Assembly: GCA_030829955.1 (NCBI GenBank)
Contig: JAURNY010000029.1
Span: 1 to 38,990, forward strand
Direction of reading: 5' to 3'
Source of the DNA: Gammaproteobacteria bacterium
Lineage (GTDB): Bacteria > Pseudomonadota > Gammaproteobacteria > Eutrophobiales > Eutrophobiaceae
Length of the DNA: 38,990 bases
Part shown: positions 26,492 through 34,746 of the stretch, piece by piece
Layout: each line of letters begins with the position of its first letter
Numbering within the stretch: position 1 is the stretch's first letter
The notes under the pieces: generated by a model
What the model was told of the DNA's origin: nothing
The model's database searches: none
Seen by the model: the letters and a program-made list of their open reading frames with translations, nothing else
Translations under genes and position numbers: made by a program

Positions 26492-27147
26492 TATTTTTTT
26501 ACAATGTAACCCATGCCATGTATGGTTTGAATAAACCCATCAGGTAATTTTTTTCTCAGATTGTGAATATGCACTTCTATGGTGTTACTGGCAATTTCCT
26601 CACCCCAGCTATACAGCTTTTGCTCAAGGTTTTCCTTGCTGAGTATGGCGTTTGCATTTTCCATCAGTGTTCTTAATAACATATATTCACGTTTAGAAAC
26701 ATGAAGATTTTCGCCATTTATGGTTGTACTCATTGACGAGGTATTTAGCATGACATTCGCTATTGCAATCTCATTTGAATTAAAAGAGCTAATTCTGCGT
26801 ACCAGCACCCTGATACGTGCAATTAGCTCTTTTAATTCAAAAGGTTTTGTCATGTAGTCATCTGCGCCACTATCAAGTCCGCACAATTTATCATCAAGCA
26901 TATCTCTGGCAGTCAGAATTAAAACAGGCAGTGTGACATTATTTTTTCTAATTGATTTTAATAACTCAAATCCGTCAATGTCAGGTAAACCTAAATCAAG
27001 AATAAGGATATCGGGTGGTTCAACATTAATGTGATTTAATGCTTCACCACCCAAAACAACATGATTGACAGTTAGTCTTTCTTTTTTCAGGGCATGGATT
27101 ATTCCGTCTGCAAGAAGCAGATCATCTTCAACGAGTAATATATGCAT
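26491..27147 (-). CDS. OmpR-family response regulator, PmrA/QseB-like
   Basis: This is a DNA-binding response regulator of 218 residues. The receiver domain has the acidic pocket VEDD (Glu7-Asp9), phospho-acceptor Asp51 in LILDLGLPDIDG, and Lys in YMTKPFEL. The C-terminal winged helix has LHVSKREYMLLRTLM and the recognition helix in SNTIEVHIHNLRKKL, followed by IQTIHGMGYIV. These segments are closest to the PmrA (BasR)/QseB group that I can recall. That matters because members of this group bind tandem CTTAAG-like half sites, and such a site lies upstream of the first gene of this unit. It is nine bases downstream of the TPR gene and one base overlaps the kinase gene. Confidence 0.9.
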   Translation of the reverse strand: MHILLVEDDLLLADGIIHALKKERLTVNHVVLGGEALNHINVEPPDILILDLGLPDIDGFELLKSIRKNNVTLPVLILTARDMLDDKLCGLDSGADDYMTKPFELKELIARIRVLVRRISSFNSNEIAIANVMLNTSSMSTTINGENLHVSKREYMLLRTLMENANAILSKENLEQKLYSWGEEIASNTIEVHIHNLRKKLPDGFIQTIHGMGYIVKK

Positions 27148-27156
27148 CCATCTTCA

Positions 27157-27813
27157 CTATAGGTATGGTTTGCTATTCTTGTCTTCTAACATATTCTTAA
27201 TTTCCAATATTGCAGATTCTACTTCTTTTTTACGTCCTTGATCAGCTATTTCCCGATTTACTCTTGCGGGTGCTTGTAACGCTTTTTCAAACGCTACTAA
27301 AGCTTCATCATATTTCTTTTCTGATTTTAAATAATCACCATAAAAAAAGTTCGAATCAACACCATTTGGATTTATCTCTAGCCCTTTTTTTAACATTTCT
27401 TCTGCTTTGTCAGAGTCACCGAAGCCGATAGGCCAGCCTGGAACTTGATAATAAAGCGAACCCAGACTGGTATACGCTGAACCATTTAATGCCATTGGCT
27501 GTATTTCCAGTGCATGCTCGAATAATATTTTCGCTTTTTTTACTTCACCCAGGGCACCTAAACCTCCTTTAACACCGGCATAAGTAGAGCGAATAATGCC
27601 TTCCCATATCAGGCCATTAACATCATCTGGATGTGCAGTTACATATGCTTCTGCTTTACTGACAAGTTGTTTAAATTGATCTTCCTGTTGTTTTACTTCT
27701 GTATTGTATTTAATTTCAGCCCATTCTTTTTGAAGAGTAGATAAATCATTAGATATATCTGCAAATGCCAAATGAGAAGTTATTAAACCAAATAGCAGGA
27801 TGAGGTGTTTCAT
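27157..27813 (-). CDS. Periplasmic tetratricopeptide-repeat protein
   Basis: This is a secreted protein of unknown function (218 residues). Signal peptide MKHLILLFGLITSHLAFA is followed by a helical region and TPR-like repeats at about 80-180 (AKILFEHALEIQPMALNGSA, AEEMLKKGLEINPNGVDSN, DEALVAFEKALQAP). The motif LYYQVPGWPIGFGD interrupts the repeats. I chose the ATG at 27813 because GGAG sits seven bases upstream and it places the signal peptide at the N-terminus. The frame is open back to 27849. It lies between the biosynthetic genes and the two-component genes, so a scaffold or sensing accessory role is possible. Confidence 0.78.
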   Translation of the reverse strand: MKHLILLFGLITSHLAFADISNDLSTLQKEWAEIKYNTEVKQQEDQFKQLVSKAEAYVTAHPDDVNGLIWEGIIRSTYAGVKGGLGALGEVKKAKILFEHALEIQPMALNGSAYTSLGSLYYQVPGWPIGFGDSDKAEEMLKKGLEINPNGVDSNFFYGDYLKSEKKYDEALVAFEKALQAPARVNREIADQGRKKEVESAILEIKNMLEDKNSKPYL

Positions 27814-27832
27814 AATGTTGCTCCGATAGAAA

Positions 27833-28636
27833 TTAATGTTGATTGGCAAAGTGAATAATGGTGTCTAATTGCTTGATTAATGCATTATCAACCAGTTTCG
27901 GGATGATACTGTTTATTCGTACAAATAATTTTTCTGGCCAGCCAAGATAACTAATTGTTGAATGACCTTTTTTAAGAATATTTATGACTTCTAGTGCGAC
28001 CAACTCAGGCGCATCCATTGAAACGCCCAGCGCCTTATTCATATCATTCACCGGACCGGTGTTGAGTTTTGTTTTTGTTGCACGCGGGGCAATATAGCTG
28101 ACATTAATTCCAGTTTTTGCCAATTCTCGTCTTAATGCCTCAGTAAAGCCTCTAATTGCAAATTTGGTTGCGCTATATGTTGCGAATCCGGGGTAAGCGA
28201 TGGAACCAAATGTCGATCCAAAATTAATAATTTGGCCTTGTTGTGATTGTCGAATTAATGGCAATAATTTTTGTGTTAACAGAATTGGTGACGTGATATT
28301 AACTGATATCATCTTTTCAATCTGTTGTGGTTGTATGTTTTCAAACATGGCAAACGTATTAATGCCTGCACAATTAATTAATACATCCAATGATTGAAAT
28401 TTATCTGTAATTAATTTGTGTAATGAGGTTCGCTCTTCATCTATTGATAAATCTGCTGCGAAACATTCTATTGTATTCTGTTCGCCGCTTTTGATTTCTG
28501 TTGCCAGTTCAGCAAGCTTTTCAGCATTAAGATCAACCAAAATTAACCTGGTACCTTGCTTTGAAAGAAGGCGGGCAATTTCAGAGCCTATTCCACCAGT
28601 GGCGCCAGTTAATAAAATAATTTTATTCTTAATCAT
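27833..28636 (-). CDS. Short-chain dehydrogenase/reductase
   Basis: This is an NAD(P)(H)-dependent oxidoreductase of the classical SDR family (267 residues). The Rossmann glycine motif is TGATGGIG (10-17). NCAG (about 88-91) stabilises the central sheet. The catalytic residues are Ser141, Tyr154 and Lys158 in YSATK. The cofactor-binding Asp35 after the second strand (LVDLN) favours NAD(H). The C-terminal part (LGWPEKLFVRINSIIPKLVD) resembles SDRs acting on lipid-like substrates, but the substrate is unknown. It lies 15 bases downstream of the diiron oxidase gene and probably acts in the same pathway. Confidence 0.88.
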   Translation of the reverse strand: MIKNKIILLTGATGGIGSEIARLLSKQGTRLILVDLNAEKLAELATEIKSGEQNTIECFAADLSIDEERTSLHKLITDKFQSLDVLINCAGINTFAMFENIQPQQIEKMISVNITSPILLTQKLLPLIRQSQQGQIINFGSTFGSIAYPGFATYSATKFAIRGFTEALRRELAKTGINVSYIAPRATKTKLNTGPVNDMNKALGVSMDAPELVALEVINILKKGHSTISYLGWPEKLFVRINSIIPKLVDNALIKQLDTIIHFANQH

Positions 28637-28651
28637 ATTTTTACCTGAATG

Positions 28652-29317
28652 TTATGCGGCTTCAGAAGTAATCTGACCTATGGAACGAAATATATTTGCG
28701 TATAAATAATAGAAAGTATTAGCAGCATGAATAATCGCAGCCTGATCCTGTTCATTATCAATTTTATCCATCAATGATTCATAGAACTTCATATGTTCCA
28801 GATCGAGGTTGCCATGAGAACGTAAATAACTGAATGCCTGATCAGGTAAACCGAGTGTTTTTTGAATAATGGCTGCAGTATCGGTTGCTAATTTGATGCT
28901 TGTTCCTTCCAGTACCAGGACCATACCGAAAAAGCCAACAGGATTAATACGATTAATTGTGTCATAGGCGTAGGAAATCATAAGTTCGGTCGACATGTTT
29001 GGTTTTCCATTGCGCACGTTTTCCTTGTTTCCGCCGGCCGCTTCTATGTCATTCAGGATCCATTCCTGATGCCCCATCTCTTCTTCAATATATTCGCCAA
29101 TGGCCTCTCTCAACCACTCTTTATTCATGCTTAGTTTTGATCCGGTTGCCATAAGTAGTGGTACTGTATGACTAACGTGATAATACGCCTGGGTTAAAAA
29201 GGAGATGTAATCATCTTTTGTGATATCACCTTCAAATGTTTTTAAAATTATTGGTGAAGTCAGGAGATACTCTCTGGAAACTTCTGTTTCAAATAGTAAC
29301 TGTTTATAAAAGCTCAT
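28652..29317 (-). CDS. Heme-oxygenase-like diiron oxidase (TenA/PqqC superfamily)
   Basis: This is a predicted iron-dependent oxidase or oxygenase of the heme-oxygenase-like diiron (HDO) group, which includes UndA, BesC, SznF and CADD. The 221 residues are all helical, and the expected ligands can be placed: Glu79 and His83 (EEMGH), Glu137 (VLEGTS), and His168, Asp172 and His175 in HGNLDLEH (H-x3-D-x2-H). This argues against a thiaminase (TenA) role, which needs a Cys nucleophile instead. Its ATG overlaps the upstream acyl/AMP ligase stop by one base, so the substrate is probably an acyl group or acyl conjugate, as for UndA acting on fatty acids. The product is unknown. Confidence 0.85.
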   Translation of the reverse strand: MSFYKQLLFETEVSREYLLTSPIILKTFEGDITKDDYISFLTQAYYHVSHTVPLLMATGSKLSMNKEWLREAIGEYIEEEMGHQEWILNDIEAAGGNKENVRNGKPNMSTELMISYAYDTINRINPVGFFGMVLVLEGTSIKLATDTAAIIQKTLGLPDQAFSYLRSHGNLDLEHMKFYESLMDKIDNEQDQAAIIHAANTFYYLYANIFRSIGQITSEAA

Positions 29318-30813
29318 TATTGGACTCCAGATATCTTTTGTGTTTCATATATTTCATTTAATTCACGCTCATATTGAGTTGCAATTTTCTCGCGTTTTAA
29401 TCTGCCGTTTGCAGTTAATAATCCATTGGAAAAAGAGAATGCTTCAGTAGCTATAAACCATGAGCGAATCCTTGCATAATCAGGTAATGTTTCGTTCAAT
29501 TGATTTATGTGGTTATCAAGTTTCTCGAGATCAATGTTTTTGGAAGGAGGAACAATAATTGCCGTGCAGAAGGGTTGCGCATCTCCGTAAATCAGACATT
29601 GTGCTACATCCGGTATTTGTGAAAATTCACTTTCCAGCCATTCCGGAGAGATGTTTCGACCATAGCTGGTAATGATCAGGTTCTTTTTCCGACCATTGAC
29701 ATATAAATACCCATCCTCATCGATATACCCCATGTCACCAGTATTCAGGTAGTGTTGACTGTAGGTAGGTTCACCAAGATAACCTGAGAAAAAGTTATGA
29801 TTGATACATATTTCGCCATCAATAATTTTAACCAATTCATCATTTAAAGGTTTTCCTACACTGCCGACTTTATCCTGAGCAGGCACATTCATGCTGATTA
29901 CCGAAGCAGCTTCAGATAAGCCATAACCCTCGAACACTTGCCAGCCTTGTTGTCGCGCGGTCTGAATGAGTGATGGCGAACATTTGCTGCCGCCAACAGC
30001 AATAAATTTCGGCTCGAATGGACGTTGACCAGTCATTTTTGTAAACGTGACAAGACCTAAAAGTATTTGAGGAAAAATAATGAAACTATCCGGCTTTATC
30101 TTTTCAAGTACACTAATAAATTGTTTGATATCCAGACCGGAACTTCCATTGAAACCAAGTTCGTCTGATGTCTTGATATAGATTGAAGCACCTATTATCA
30201 AGGGTAGATATATACCAGCTATATTCTCCAATAACGTACTATAGGGCAGGACACCTACGTGAAGATTAATTGTTGAATCTTCCAGTCTTTTCTTCAGATT
30301 GAATGTGACGTTATCTATTAAATCCTGATCAAGACATACGCCTTTGGGTTGACTTGTAGTACCGGATGTAAAGGTTAATTTGCCATTAGCTCTCTGTTTA
30401 CTTACTTGTTGAGACTCGGTTTTCAGAATTAAAACATCTAAAACAGGCATTTTTAAAATACTGGAAAATTTTAAACCAAGATCCAGAATGCGTGATTGAT
30501 CAAATGTAATGATTAAATCCGGATTTGAAACTGCATATATATGTTTAATTTGCTCGTTTGAAAAAAAAGCGGGCAATGCAATATGTCTAACGTCCGCTAT
30601 AACACATGCAAGGTCAATGATTACCCATGCAAGAGAGTTATCCAGAAATACAGCAACATCCATGACCTTGTTCTGAGTTAACCAGTCTGCAAGGTCATTT
30701 GCCTGAGTTAATAGTTGTTTGTAATTTACAGAAAACTTATCAGTTATCAGTGCCTGTTTATCAGGATGCTCATCTGCAATCTTGATAATCTCAGAAATGA
30801 TTTTACTGTTCAT
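29317..30813 (-). CDS. AMP-binding acyl-CoA/acyl ligase
   Basis: This is an ANL-superfamily adenylating enzyme (498 residues) that would activate a carboxylate, probably a fatty acid, to acyl-AMP and then a thioester or amide. The core motifs are present: P-loop LTFTSGTTSQPKG, VFEGYGLSEAA, LNTGDMGYIDEDGYLYVNGR, KKNLIITSYGRNISP, and the C-terminal catalytic lysine region NGRLKREKI. The lid domain is present, so it looks active. It overlaps the thermostable-hemolysin-family gene by 11 bases and the diiron oxidase gene by one base, so the three are likely made together. No carrier protein gene is seen in the window. Confidence 0.88.
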   Translation of the reverse strand: MNSKIISEIIKIADEHPDKQALITDKFSVNYKQLLTQANDLADWLTQNKVMDVAVFLDNSLAWVIIDLACVIADVRHIALPAFFSNEQIKHIYAVSNPDLIITFDQSRILDLGLKFSSILKMPVLDVLILKTESQQVSKQRANGKLTFTSGTTSQPKGVCLDQDLIDNVTFNLKKRLEDSTINLHVGVLPYSTLLENIAGIYLPLIIGASIYIKTSDELGFNGSSGLDIKQFISVLEKIKPDSFIIFPQILLGLVTFTKMTGQRPFEPKFIAVGGSKCSPSLIQTARQQGWQVFEGYGLSEAASVISMNVPAQDKVGSVGKPLNDELVKIIDGEICINHNFFSGYLGEPTYSQHYLNTGDMGYIDEDGYLYVNGRKKNLIITSYGRNISPEWLESEFSQIPDVAQCLIYGDAQPFCTAIIVPPSKNIDLEKLDNHINQLNETLPDYARIRSWFIATEAFSFSNGLLTANGRLKREKIATQYERELNEIYETQKISGVQ

Positions 30814-31519
30814 TTACTAAATTCCATTTAGTAGTAATATTTTCAAGTTGCTCTGAAAATAAGGAAAGTGAAGAAGACATCAGGGTATTATTATTTAGAA
30901 TCTCCATTGCTTCGGGCACGTAACCAAGCATCACTTTAGGTTGCTCTTCGTAGTAATTGCCCCATTGCGACGGATCATTCCTAATCTTATCTACTGCTGC
31001 ATCAGCAATATGTATAGGGCTGAATTTTAGTTTGCCAAGTAGCTTGTTGACTTCACCAGTCGCGGTAAACACCACCCATTCTCGATTAGCATTAAATAAC
31101 AGATGCGTTAGACACAAAAATAATAATTGGCTACTGCCTCTCCAGGTGGACACCAGGTTTCCAATTTCTACAATATTGTCTCTTTTGATTTCAGTTTTTA
31201 ATTGGTTACCAATTTCCTGCTCGATAGAGTGTGATAAATATTGTTCAAGAAATAGGGCGCCCGATTCAGCAGGTCTTATCCCTACAGCAGCACATAACTT
31301 TTCGCGGTAGCTAAGTGTTAGCAGGTTAGGCAGATAATTATAAATATTTGCAGCATATCGATTGTGAAATTTTGTATGAATATAATTTTCAATCTCGCGT
31401 CGCTCTGTATCATGACGATCAAATAACGATACATTGACGTCGCGAATAAATGGTAAATGTTGAAAGATTCTTCTGGAAACAAATTCTTCATTCTGACTGG
31501 ATAAACTTATCGATGACAT
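30803..31519 (-). CDS. Thermostable hemolysin family (T_hemolysin) protein, GNAT-like
   Basis: The 238-residue product resembles the thermostable hemolysin (delta-VPH type) family by its order of segments: SLFDRHDTERREIENYIHTKF, a strand LLTLSYREKLCAAVGIRPA, the signature IVEIGNLVSTWRGSS and WVVFTATGEVNKLLGKLKF. There is no signal peptide or transmembrane segment. The layout (two strands, then E-x-G-N-L, then a helix) recalls the GNAT/acyl-homoserine-lactone-synthase fold, so an N-acyltransferase role is plausible and haemolysis doubtful; this is inference. AGGA lies seven bases before the ATG. It is the first gene of the ten-gene unit, and a PmrA-like box with a -10 lies just upstream. Confidence 0.78.
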   Translation of the reverse strand: MSSISLSSQNEEFVSRRIFQHLPFIRDVNVSLFDRHDTERREIENYIHTKFHNRYAANIYNYLPNLLTLSYREKLCAAVGIRPAESGALFLEQYLSHSIEQEIGNQLKTEIKRDNIVEIGNLVSTWRGSSQLLFLCLTHLLFNANREWVVFTATGEVNKLLGKLKFSPIHIADAAVDKIRNDPSQWGNYYEEQPKVMLGYVPEAMEILNNNTLMSSSLSLFSEQLENITTKWNLVNEQ

Positions 31520-31724
31520 CGAGTATTCCTACATTACAAAAACTGCAGGAATAATAAGAAATAAAACTTAAGAACTACTTAAGAAAGAGTTAATTATAAG
31601 TTATTGTTTTTAAGTTATTTCAGATTTGAGATCTAGTTTGGGAGTATGACGAAATAGAGCAGGGTAGAGTGTTTGCAGGTGTTTATTACGACACCACCAT
31701 AGTGGTAAAATTTACTTTCGATAA
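31520..31724. other. Intergenic region upstream of the ten-gene unit
   Basis: These 205 bases separate aguB (ending leftward at 31725) from the T_hemolysin-family gene. They hold the tandem CTTAAG box and -10 listed separately, an AT-rich stretch with extra TTAAT/TTAAGT half-site-like strings (31589-31620), and a weak hairpin ACCAC-CATA-GTGGT (31693-31706) that has no T-run. No gene is supported. Confidence 0.5.
31551..31583 (-). promoter_or_regulatory. PmrA/QseB-like tandem box with -10 element
   Basis: Two perfect CTTAAG hexamers (31567-31572 and 31578-31583) are separated by exactly five bases (AACTA on +). This matches the known PmrA box form of two TTAA-cored half sites with N5 between them. 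Reading leftward, ten bases then lead to TATTAT (31556-31551), a good -10, and the site lies where a -35 would be, as in activated promoters. AGGA (31530-31527) and the ATG at 31519 follow. The gene unit encodes a PmrA/QseB-like regulator, so autoregulation is likely. Confidence 0.75.
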
Positions 31725-32609
31725 TCACTTATCAATATGGCGTTTTAATATGCCCTCATAGGCATCAATCCGTCTATCACGCAAATATGGCCAAACGCGT
31801 CTTACCTGTTCGGTATGATTAAGATTAAGTTCAGCAACAATTACTTCTTCATTATCAATAGAAGCTTCAGCTAATATCTCACCTTGTTGGCCGGTAATAA
31901 AACTGCTGCCCCAGAACTTTGTTTTCATCTTATTTACTTTATCTTCTTCAAGGCCAACACGATTACTGCTTAATACAGGTAAATTATTGGCAACAGCATG
32001 GCTGCGCTGTATTGTTACCCAGGCATTTCGCTGCCGATTATTCTCTTCATTTGTTTCTTCCGGTTCCCAACCAATCGCACTGGGAAATAATAATAACTCT
32101 GCGCCAGATAAAGCCATGATGCGTGCACCTTCCGGATACCATTGATCCCAACAAATCAAAACCCCGAGTTTACCGATTGACGTATCAATGGGTTTAAACC
32201 CCATATCGCCAGGAGTGAAATAATATTTTTCATAAAAACCCGGATCATCGGGGATATGCATTTTCTGATAGGTGCCGGCGAGAGTACCGTCTTTATCAAG
32301 CACAATTGCAGTATTGTGATATAAGCCCTTGGCGCGTTTTTCAAAAAGCGTAGCCACAACAATAATGTTATTTTCCTTTGCCGCCAGTTGCAGTGCCTTG
32401 GTACTGGGTCCTGGAACCGTTTCTGCCATATCAAAATAATCAGGATCTTCCTTGATACAAAAATAAAGTCCCATACTGAGTTCTGGTAATAAAACAAGAT
32501 CGGCGCCTTGTCTTGCAGCTTCTTTAATACCGTTTAATCCGGATTCCAGATTTTCTGCATAACTTTCAGAACAGGCATGTTGGGTTATGGCGACTTTGAT
32601 TTTACTCAT
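31725..32609 (-). CDS. aguB: N-carbamoylputrescine amidohydrolase
   Basis: AguB hydrolyses N-carbamoylputrescine to putrescine, CO2 and ammonia, the last step from agmatine. The 294-residue nitrilase-superfamily protein has the triad Glu43 (LLPELSMG), Lys116 (YQKMHIPDD) and Cys153 (LICWDQWYPE). The segments MHIPDDPGFYEKYYFTPGD and IQRSHAVANNLPVLSSNRVG are characteristic of the AguB group. Its ATG overlaps the aguA stop by 4 bases. It is the last gene of the sdh-headed set. No speA (arginine decarboxylase) is in the window, so agmatine comes from elsewhere. Confidence 0.94.
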   Translation of the reverse strand: MSKIKVAITQHACSESYAENLESGLNGIKEAARQGADLVLLPELSMGLYFCIKEDPDYFDMAETVPGPSTKALQLAAKENNIIVVATLFEKRAKGLYHNTAIVLDKDGTLAGTYQKMHIPDDPGFYEKYYFTPGDMGFKPIDTSIGKLGVLICWDQWYPEGARIMALSGAELLLFPSAIGWEPEETNEENNRQRNAWVTIQRSHAVANNLPVLSSNRVGLEEDKVNKMKTKFWGSSFITGQQGEILAEASIDNEEVIVAELNLNHTEQVRRVWPYLRDRRIDAYEGILKRHIDK

Positions 32610-33649
32610 AATATGTTTATTGTTCCTTCAGGAAACTGCATCGTAGCACAATGTATCCCTCCGTATTGTTGGATTAACGCAGTCGCCATGATGCCAATGA
32701 TCTCTCTATCAGGGAAACAGTTTTGTATAGTTTTTAAAGCATAAGCATCACTTTCCTGTCCAAAGACAGGCACTAACACAGCATCATTAATGATTAAAAA
32801 ATTGACATAAGAGGCTGGTAGTAATTTCTCTTCATCATAAATTGGTTCAGGAACCGGAATAGCGATCAGTTTATAGGGTGTTCCATCTGCTTTTTTTAAT
32901 TTTTCCAGTTCAGCTTTCATACTTTCCAGGGGGGCAAAGTCAGGATGGTCAGGATTATCACACGCTGCATAAATAATATTTGTTGGATCACTGAAGCGGG
33001 CAAGATTATCAATATGACAATCGGTATCGTCGCCAGACAAACTGCCATGTTCCAGCCATAAAATATGATTTGTGCCAAAACTGGTATTTAAATAGTTATT
33101 AATTTCTTCTCTGGTTTTATCAGTGTGTCGTTTCATAAGACAGGCTGCTGTTGTAAGCAAAGCGCCTTGTCCATCTGTTTCTATGCTGCCACCTTCAAGT
33201 ACAAAGTCGTGATTATTAACATTATTAGTTTCGAACATGCCAATGTTATATAGAGACTGCGTCATGGCGTTATCAAAAGAGGCATCATATTTATTGCCCC
33301 AGCCATTAAAGATAAAGTTATTAAGGGTTAGCTGTTCGCTATTTAATGTTGTTAAAGCGGCATAATCACGACACCAGGTATCATTAGATTTGCAGATATA
33401 AAAAATACAGTTTTGTACATTCGTATCTATGCTGTTCAAACATGACTTGATATGTTTTTGATGAGTTTCATCAAGACATACGATTATACAATGCTGATAT
33501 GACGCGATAGTCTTACATATCTGCATATAAACTTGTTCTATAGCTTCAAGTCTGTCTTGCCAGTCACTATTTTTATGAGGCCAGGTTAGCATCACTGCAG
33601 ATTGTGGCTCCCACTCTGCAGGAAGCCGGATGTCAGTAGATTTATTCAT
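32606..33649 (-). CDS. aguA: Agmatine deiminase
   Basis: AguA converts agmatine to N-carbamoylputrescine and ammonia. The 347 residues start with RLPAEWEPQSAVMLTWPHKNSDW, typical of the peptidylarginine-deiminase-like Porph family. Catalytic elements are VLEGGSIETDGQG, the His/Asp pair in DDTDCHIDNLARF and the nucleophile Cys334 in YGGIHCATMQFPEG. It overlaps both ygfZ (4 bases) and aguB (4 bases), so the polyamine genes are translated together with the Fe-S/SDH genes upstream. Confidence 0.95.
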   Translation of the reverse strand: MNKSTDIRLPAEWEPQSAVMLTWPHKNSDWQDRLEAIEQVYMQICKTIASYQHCIIVCLDETHQKHIKSCLNSIDTNVQNCIFYICKSNDTWCRDYAALTTLNSEQLTLNNFIFNGWGNKYDASFDNAMTQSLYNIGMFETNNVNNHDFVLEGGSIETDGQGALLTTAACLMKRHTDKTREEINNYLNTSFGTNHILWLEHGSLSGDDTDCHIDNLARFSDPTNIIYAACDNPDHPDFAPLESMKAELEKLKKADGTPYKLIAIPVPEPIYDEEKLLPASYVNFLIINDAVLVPVFGQESDAYALKTIQNCFPDREIIGIMATALIQQYGGIHCATMQFPEGTINIL

Positions 33650-34485
33650 GATTTAGAAGTTGCTAGTATTTTAATTGACTCGCCGTTACTCGTTTTTAGA
33701 TTTTCATCAAGTTTATCTATATCAATGACTGCAAGCGCAATAAACTCATCATTTTTTTTAACCGCATTAATGATGGTTCCGGCATTTGTATTATTGTTTG
33801 TTATTGTTGAACCCTCTGTTAAATCTTCTTTACTTGTTATCACTTGTAAGCGACGTTTTACTTCGCCACGATAATGTAAACGCGCAATTACCTCCTGACC
33901 GGGATAACAGCCTTTTTTATAGCTTAAGCCTTGTAGCTGATCGAGATTTAACATTTGAGGCAGAAACTTTTCCTTATTGATTTCGCTTAGCCACGGGTAG
34001 CCAGCTAAAATAAAATGAGCTTGCCAGTTTGTTTCAGTAGTAACTTCAATATCATCAGCCATTTTCATCGGGAATGACTCATCCTCTGAGAGATAAAGAT
34101 AATATTGCTTGTCCGGCAGTGGAAATACTGTTGTTGACTCTGGAATGGTTTTAATCAATCCATTTGAACAAAAAATGTGTAATTTGTTACTCACATCTTC
34201 AATTTTGACATCGGCTCTAAGCACAAACATGGAGAGTCTTTTCAAAACATAATCTTTTTGATCCGTCTTGAATAATAAAAAAATAATATCGTCCGTCTTA
34301 ATGACAAGCATTGTGACAATCACCTGACCCTTTGGATTACACCATGCCGTAAATGAAGAGCTATTATTTTGCTGATTTATAATGTCAGAGGTGAACTGAC
34401 CATGCAGGAAAGCTTCTTTTTCACTACCAGTAACTTTAAGTAGTGCGAGATCGCTTAATGACGCAAGAAATGATTGAGAGGCCAT
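33646..34485 (-). CDS. ygfZ: Folate-binding Fe-S cluster repair protein YgfZ
   Basis: YgfZ (GcvT-like, IBA57 family) uses tetrahydrofolate to help make or repair certain Fe-S enzymes. The 279-residue protein has the family signature K-G-C-Y-x-G-Q-E in YKKGCYPGQEVIARLHYRG, with the key cysteine present. An N-terminal GcvT-like fold (LALLKVTGSEKEAFLHGQFTSDI) and a C-terminal barrel segment complete it. It is five bases downstream of sdhE in the SDH operon, which suits a role in loading the SdhB clusters. Confidence 0.93.
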   Translation of the reverse strand: MASQSFLASLSDLALLKVTGSEKEAFLHGQFTSDIINQQNNSSSFTAWCNPKGQVIVTMLVIKTDDIIFLLFKTDQKDYVLKRLSMFVLRADVKIEDVSNKLHIFCSNGLIKTIPESTTVFPLPDKQYYLYLSEDESFPMKMADDIEVTTETNWQAHFILAGYPWLSEINKEKFLPQMLNLDQLQGLSYKKGCYPGQEVIARLHYRGEVKRRLQVITSKEDLTEGSTITNNNTNAGTIINAVKKNDEFIALAVIDIDKLDENLKTSNGESIKILATSKS

Positions 34486-34490
34486 TAGGA

Positions 34491-34736
34491 TTAGTTCTTT
34501 TCTCTGCTTTGTTTAATGAGTTGAATTAAATGTTTATATTCATCAGATTCAGGCACTGATTTATCCATGATCCAGTTAAGTATATCTAGATCGGGTTCAT
34601 CCAGGAGTTTATCAAGTGTTTGTTTTTCTGCTTCATTAAGTTTGTTATAACTCGACTTAACGAAATCAGTAAAGATAATATCCATCTCGCGTATACCGCG
34701 ACGACAGTGCCAGAGTAAGCGGGATTGTTCACTCAT
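34491..34736 (-). CDS. sdhE: SDH flavinylation factor SdhE (YgfY, SDHAF2 homologue)
   Basis: SdhE promotes covalent attachment of FAD to SdhA. The 81-residue helical protein carries the essential R-G-x-x-E motif in HCRRGIREMD, followed by the acidic/hydrophobic segments DKLLDEPDLDILNWIM and HLIQLIKQSR. The length is close to the E. coli protein (88). It lies 20 bases after sdhB, immediately downstream of a hairpin, and 5 bases before ygfZ. Confidence 0.94.
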   Translation of the reverse strand: MSEQSRLLWHCRRGIREMDIIFTDFVKSSYNKLNEAEKQTLDKLLDEPDLDILNWIMDKSVPESDEYKHLIQLIKQSREKN

Positions 34737-34746
34737 TGTGAGTGGC

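Noticed and set aside
28652..29317. TenA thiaminase or transcriptional regulator
   Set aside because: The H-x3-D-x2-H and E-x3-H iron-ligand pattern and the operon context fit a heme-oxygenase-like diiron oxidase; no thiamine genes are nearby.
30803..31519. A true secreted haemolysin
   Set aside because: There is no signal peptide or pore-forming segment, and it is embedded in a biosynthetic operon; the family name is historical.
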